Below are positions 61,901-64,000 of a DNA stretch of 64,000 nt, piece after piece. The stretch covers positions 124,001 to 188,000 of the forward strand of contig NZ_JAQSDY010000013.1 of the NCBI RefSeq assembly GCF_029946145.1, written 5' to 3'. The notes beneath the pieces were generated by a model. The model was not told the DNA's origin. It saw only the letters and a list, made by a program, of their open reading frames with translations, and ran no database searches. Position 1 is the first letter of the stretch. Every line of letters starts with the position of its first letter. This stretch comes from Brevundimonas sp. GTDB taxonomy: Bacteria; Pseudomonadota; Alphaproteobacteria; Caulobacterales; Caulobacteraceae. The position numbers and the translations under genes are program-made.

Positions 61901-62224
61901 CACATCGTTGGCGGCGTCGTCGATGTTGCGGTCGAGCGAGAATTCGATCGAAACGTTCGAGCGGCCGTCGCGGCTGGAGGAGTTGATCCGCTCCACGCCC
62001 TGGATGCCGGCGATCTGCTGCTCGATCGGCTCGGTGATCCGGCTTTCTATGACCTCGGCCGAGGCGCCGGCGTAGCTGGTGCTGACCGAGACGATCGGCG
62101 GGTCCACGTCGGGCAGTTCGCGCACCGGCAGGAAGAAGAAGGCCGCGGCGCCGATCACGCACAGCACGATGGCGGCCACCGCCGCGAACACCGGGCGGCG
62201 GACGGCGAGATCGGACAGCATCAT
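58997..62224 (-). CDS. RND-family multidrug efflux permease (HAE1)
   Basis: A 1075-residue inner-membrane pump. N-terminal LSDLAVRRPVFAAVAAIVLCVIG and the first periplasmic part RELPDVDPPIVSVSTSYAGASAEVIESRI are standard. TM4 carries the proton-relay Asp pair in GLVVDDAIVVTENIQRRL; the second half has VVVAGGAAAMFFALPNELVP and IGLIILIGVAAKNGILIVEFANQ with the conserved lysine. These match AcrB/MexF-like HAE1 pumps. The ATG overlaps the adaptor gene by 4 bp, so the adaptor is upstream. No TolC gene is adjacent. The substrate is unknown. Confidence 0.97.
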   Translation of the reverse strand: MMLSDLAVRRPVFAAVAAIVLCVIGAAAFFFLPVRELPDVDPPIVSVSTSYAGASAEVIESRITEPIEQQIAGIQGVERINSSSRDGRSNVSIEFSLDRNIDDAANDVRDRVSRVVGRLPDQAQPPEVSKADTDSQPIMILFLRSTTMNRLELTDYADRYLIDRLATVPGVAQVQIYGEQRYAMRIWLDASALAARGLTVNDVETALTTQNVELPAGQLESGQKDYTVRVARTYARAEDFRQLPIGTRGSGTAAAIQTGAASSATALPSGASGAIQGQSAYVTRLGDIARIEEAPAEDRRLFRGNGQDQIGLAVTRQAQSNDLAISRGVEDMLEQVRPSLPAGAELVVGSDNSVFTSHAIDEVWITIGISLALVALVNFIFLGSMRAAFIPSIVAPICLLSTFIVLAPLGFSLNLLTLLALVLAIGLVVDDAIVVTENIQRRLDHGEPPLVAAERGTRQVFFAVVATTIVLLAVFAPLLFLPGYVGRLFVELAAAIAAAVAFSAFLALTLSPMLASRILKPASGGGWLARKVDRGMDALRNSYGNSLQALLGKRIAVVGVAGLVLVVAGGAAAMFFALPNELVPAEDRGRVQIRVQGPEGAGFDYTRKIMMGIEPILAEYKASGEANNYLISAPGFGGGGFSSGNGVLILSDWSERDRAADEIAQELNGKLRGQTDAQVNASVPGAFQRGGGNSNSIEMVVTGSEYGDIYNWLQPVLAASLENPGFSRPRLNYEPNAPRLLVDVDPEKAAALGVSSQAIGRTLETMFGSRRATTYLRGGQEYDVILQTRRDDRRSVGDLEALHVATGSGQLVPLSAVVTTQTSGDTPDRRRLDRQRAISISADLNPGTTLADATEFMTRVSREQPQGVVTTQWGGAARDQQEAGGAVAAAFGLALLLVFLVLAAQFESWITPAVIMLTVPLAAAGGLFGLMMAGSSLNIYSQIGLIILIGVAAKNGILIVEFANQLRDQGRSIHDAIIESSTLRLRPIIMTSIATAFGALPLVLWQGAGAGSRQTIGVVIFAGAMFATLLTLFVVPVIYGVLARFTKSPEYTARKIEEWEATEAAANDAVPAAAE

Positions 62225-63363
62225 CGGGCGGCGGCCCCGGCGGGAGCAACGGCCCCGGTCAGACGACGCCCGCCCTGGCCCGCGACGCTGACGGGCGCGC
62301 CCGGCTGGATGCGGTTCAGACCCGAACCGACGATGCGGTCGCCGACGTTCAGCCCGGAGACGATTTCGACGAATCCGCCCTCGACCGAACCGGTTTCGAC
62401 CTCGACCCGCTGGGCGGTCGAGCCCTTGTCGCCCCGGGCGATGCGATAGACGAAGGCGCCGTCGCCTTCATACTGGACCGCCGCCTCGGGAGCCGCCGGC
62501 GCGGTGCGCTGACCCTGCTGGACGGAGACACGCACGGCCATGCCGGGACGGATGCGGGCGCCCGGATTGGGGATTTCGGCGCGGGCGGTGACGGCGCGGG
62601 TCTGTTCGTTGACGCGGGTGTCGATGAGGGCGATGCGTCCGCCGAACGCCTCGTCACCCCAGGCGTCGATGGTGGCCGTGATCGGCGTTCCGGTTCTGAG
62701 TACGCCCAGATACCGTTCGGGGACGGGGAAATCGACGCGGACGACGTCGATGTCGTCCAGTGTGGTGATGACCCCGCCCGGATTCACCAGCGTGCCCGCT
62801 GTGACCGAACTGAGACCCAGCACGCCGGCGAACGGGGCCCGGATCAGCCTGTCGCCGCGGCGCGCCTGGGCGGCCGTCAGCGAGGCCCGGGCCGTGGCCA
62901 GCGACGTCTCCGCGTCCTCGGCCGTGACGCGCGGGGCGATGCCGCGGTCCGCCAGACCCTTGAAGCGGTCGTACTGGCGCTGGGCTTGGGCGACCTGGGC
63001 GCGGGCTTCGATGATGCCGGCGTCTTCCTCGCGCGCCTGCAGCTCTACCAGGGGCGCGCCCGCCGCGACCCGTTGGCCGTCGGTGAACAGGACGCGGGTG
63101 ATCAGCTCGCTGGTGGATGATGTGATGTTGACCGACCGGCGGCCGCGCGCCACGCCCAGCACCCGGATCTCGTCGGTGAAGGATCGCGCGCCGATCACCG
63201 CCTCGGACACCGTCTGGCCACGCCCGCCCCCGGGACCGCCGCGGCCGCCTGGACCGCCGCCCGCCTTCTCATCGCCGGCGAAGGCCATCCTCAGAACGAC
63301 AGCCACGACCATCAGGCCCAGCAGGACCGCGGCGGCGACGAGGAAGAAGTGGCGTTTGATCAC
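62221..63363 (-). CDS. RND efflux periplasmic adaptor (HlyD/MFP family)
   Basis: A 380-residue membrane-fusion protein from GTG 63363. A TM/signal anchor (FFLVAAAVLLGLMVVAVVL) is followed by a glycine-rich linker (GGGPGGRGGPGGGRGQ). The barrel-sandwich halves (LFTDGQRVAAGAPLVELQAREEDA and the GDRLIRAPFAGVLGLSSVTAGTLVNPG strand) flank a coiled-coil hairpin (RAQVAQAQRQYDRFKGLADRGI). The C-terminal beta-barrel/MP domain has IRPGMAVRVSVQQG. GTG was chosen because upstream codons lack membrane character. It joins TolC-type channels to the RND pump; overlaps the pump gene by 4 bp. Confidence 0.95.
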   Translation of the reverse strand: MIKRHFFLVAAAVLLGLMVVAVVLRMAFAGDEKAGGGPGGRGGPGGGRGQTVSEAVIGARSFTDEIRVLGVARGRRSVNITSSTSELITRVLFTDGQRVAAGAPLVELQAREEDAGIIEARAQVAQAQRQYDRFKGLADRGIAPRVTAEDAETSLATARASLTAAQARRGDRLIRAPFAGVLGLSSVTAGTLVNPGGVITTLDDIDVVRVDFPVPERYLGVLRTGTPITATIDAWGDEAFGGRIALIDTRVNEQTRAVTARAEIPNPGARIRPGMAVRVSVQQGQRTAPAAPEAAVQYEGDGAFVYRIARGDKGSTAQRVEVETGSVEGGFVEIVSGLNVGDRIVGSGLNRIQPGAPVSVAGQGGRRLTGAVAPAGAAAR

Positions 63364-63484
63364 GGACGCTCTCTGGCAGGGGGAACGAGCCGACTTAGCG
63401 GCTGACGCCGTCGACGCAACTAAAGTCCTTGTAACGGATGCTGTTCCGGTTTCCGTCGCCGGCGGGCGCGCCTCAGTGTCGCGG

Positions 63485-64000
63485 TCAGAACCGCCGCCAG
63501 AGGGCGATGACGGGTCCGCCGCTTTCGGGCGTCTCGCGGCCCGCGATCGCCTGACGCCATCCGGCCTGCAGGCTCCAGTCCCCCAGATCGCGCACCACCG
63601 AGGCCTCGACCGACAGCCATCGGGCGCCGCCATCGTCGGCCTGGCCCGCATAGGCCTGGGCCAGGATCATCCAGTCGTCGCTGAAATGCGCGCCCGCGGT
63701 GGCGTCGACGCGGAGTTCGTCCGGTAGCCCCTGACGGATGCGGCGCGCGCCCTGGAGCTCGACGAAGCCGCCGCCGGGAGCCCAGGTCCCGCTCCAGCCT
63801 CCGAAAGACCGACCCACCGAGGCCCGCACCTCCCAGTCGTCATCGCCCTGCCCCGGCGGAGCGTAGCCGGCGTTACGGCCCTCGCCGCCATCGGCGTAGC
63901 CGCCGTACAGGCTGACGGCCGTCCGGTCGTCGCGCCAGGCCTGCCACGTCACGCCGATCTCGAGCGGCCCGCGTCCGTCATAGTCGATGAACGCGTCCTC
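63485..64000 (-). CDS. outer-membrane beta-barrel-like protein (partial, start beyond window)
   Basis: The last 171 residues are visible; the frame is open at the window end. The sequence alternates polar and aromatic residues in amphipathic strands (WEVRASVGRSFGGWSGTWAPG, GFVELQGARRIRQG, WSLQAGWRQAIAG) and ends in Phe (VIALWRRF), the usual outer-membrane insertion signal. No strong family match; it may be a porin-like or transporter-associated barrel. It lies 122 bp upstream of the efflux adaptor on the same strand. Confidence 0.65.
   Translation of the reverse strand, partial: EDAFIDYDGRGPLEIGVTWQAWRDDRTAVSLYGGYADGGEGRNAGYAPPGQGDDDWEVRASVGRSFGGWSGTWAPGGGFVELQGARRIRQGLPDELRVDATAGAHFSDDWMILAQAYAGQADDGGARWLSVEASVVRDLGDWSLQAGWRQAIAGRETPESGGPVIALWRRF

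Overview
The window looks like chromosomal DNA of an alphaproteobacterium of the order Caulobacterales, most plausibly Brevundimonas or a close relative. The grounds are very high GC content, strong G/C preference at third codon positions, the alphaproteobacterial block dusB-ntrY-ntrX-dat-hfq-hflX, a PopA-like degenerate two-receiver/GGDEF protein typical of the Caulobacter cell-cycle network, an HWE-type sensor kinase, and short palindromic intergenic repeats of the kind that yield 'DPRVKPEDD' peptides. The genus is an inference; no rRNA gene is present.

Layout. 1-8.6 kb: an edge-truncated HWE/PAS histidine kinase, then a leftward operon dusB-ntrY-ntrX-dat-hfq-hflX, with a MAPEG protein upstream. 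8.7-16.7 kb: ispDF, a membrane-fused spermidine-synthase-like protein, pncC/cinA, a TusA-like protein, a YihY/BrkB protein, the PopA-like protein and an HTH-regulator/SRPBCC pair. 16.7-22.7 kb: DNA repair genes mfd and recG with sdhE. 22.7-27.1 kb: a leftward LPS inner-core operon kdsA-hldE-hldD plus a DUF3089 protein that lacks the usual nucleophile. 27.2-38.4 kb: photolyase, cyclopropane-fatty-acid synthase, a sulfurtransferase, a dicarboxylate symporter, an orphan amino-acid-binding lipoprotein, metC, exonuclease III, a complex I accessory subunit, a DUF192 lipoprotein, a two-domain cold-shock protein, a lone receiver and tRNAs Arg, Pro and Glu. 38.5-47.6 kb: recJ-glpX, phaC, msrB, argC, rpsI and rplM, interspersed with several inverted-repeat elements. 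47.6-52.3 kb: moxR, a repeat-bearing lipoprotein, an HD phosphohydrolase, an NrtR-like NUDIX regulator and tRNA-Ser. 52.3-55.7 kb: a disturbed segment with a DUF2236 pseudogene fragment, a TonB receptor without a signal peptide and a small membrane protein. 55.8-64 kb: tRNA-Thr, feoA-feoB, a lipoprotein cytochrome c, and an RND efflux permease and adaptor followed by a partial outer-membrane-like protein.

Most of this is ordinary housekeeping sequence. I did not find a defence island, prophage, CRISPR array or biosynthetic cluster. The observations most worth a second look are: hflX with no usable full-length start codon where a palindromic repeat abuts it; the missing ntrBC pair between dusB and ntrY; an NtrX lacking the sigma54-contact loop; two 118-bp MITE-like elements with perfect 26-bp terminal inverted repeats; hairpin-forming tandem repeats immediately upstream of tRNA-Arg; a 159-bp palindromic element in the argC leader; a moxR-linked lipoprotein with two kinds of internal repeat; a TonB receptor truncated exactly at its signal peptide; and local patches of A/T-ending codons over active-site motifs in otherwise extremely GC-biased genes.
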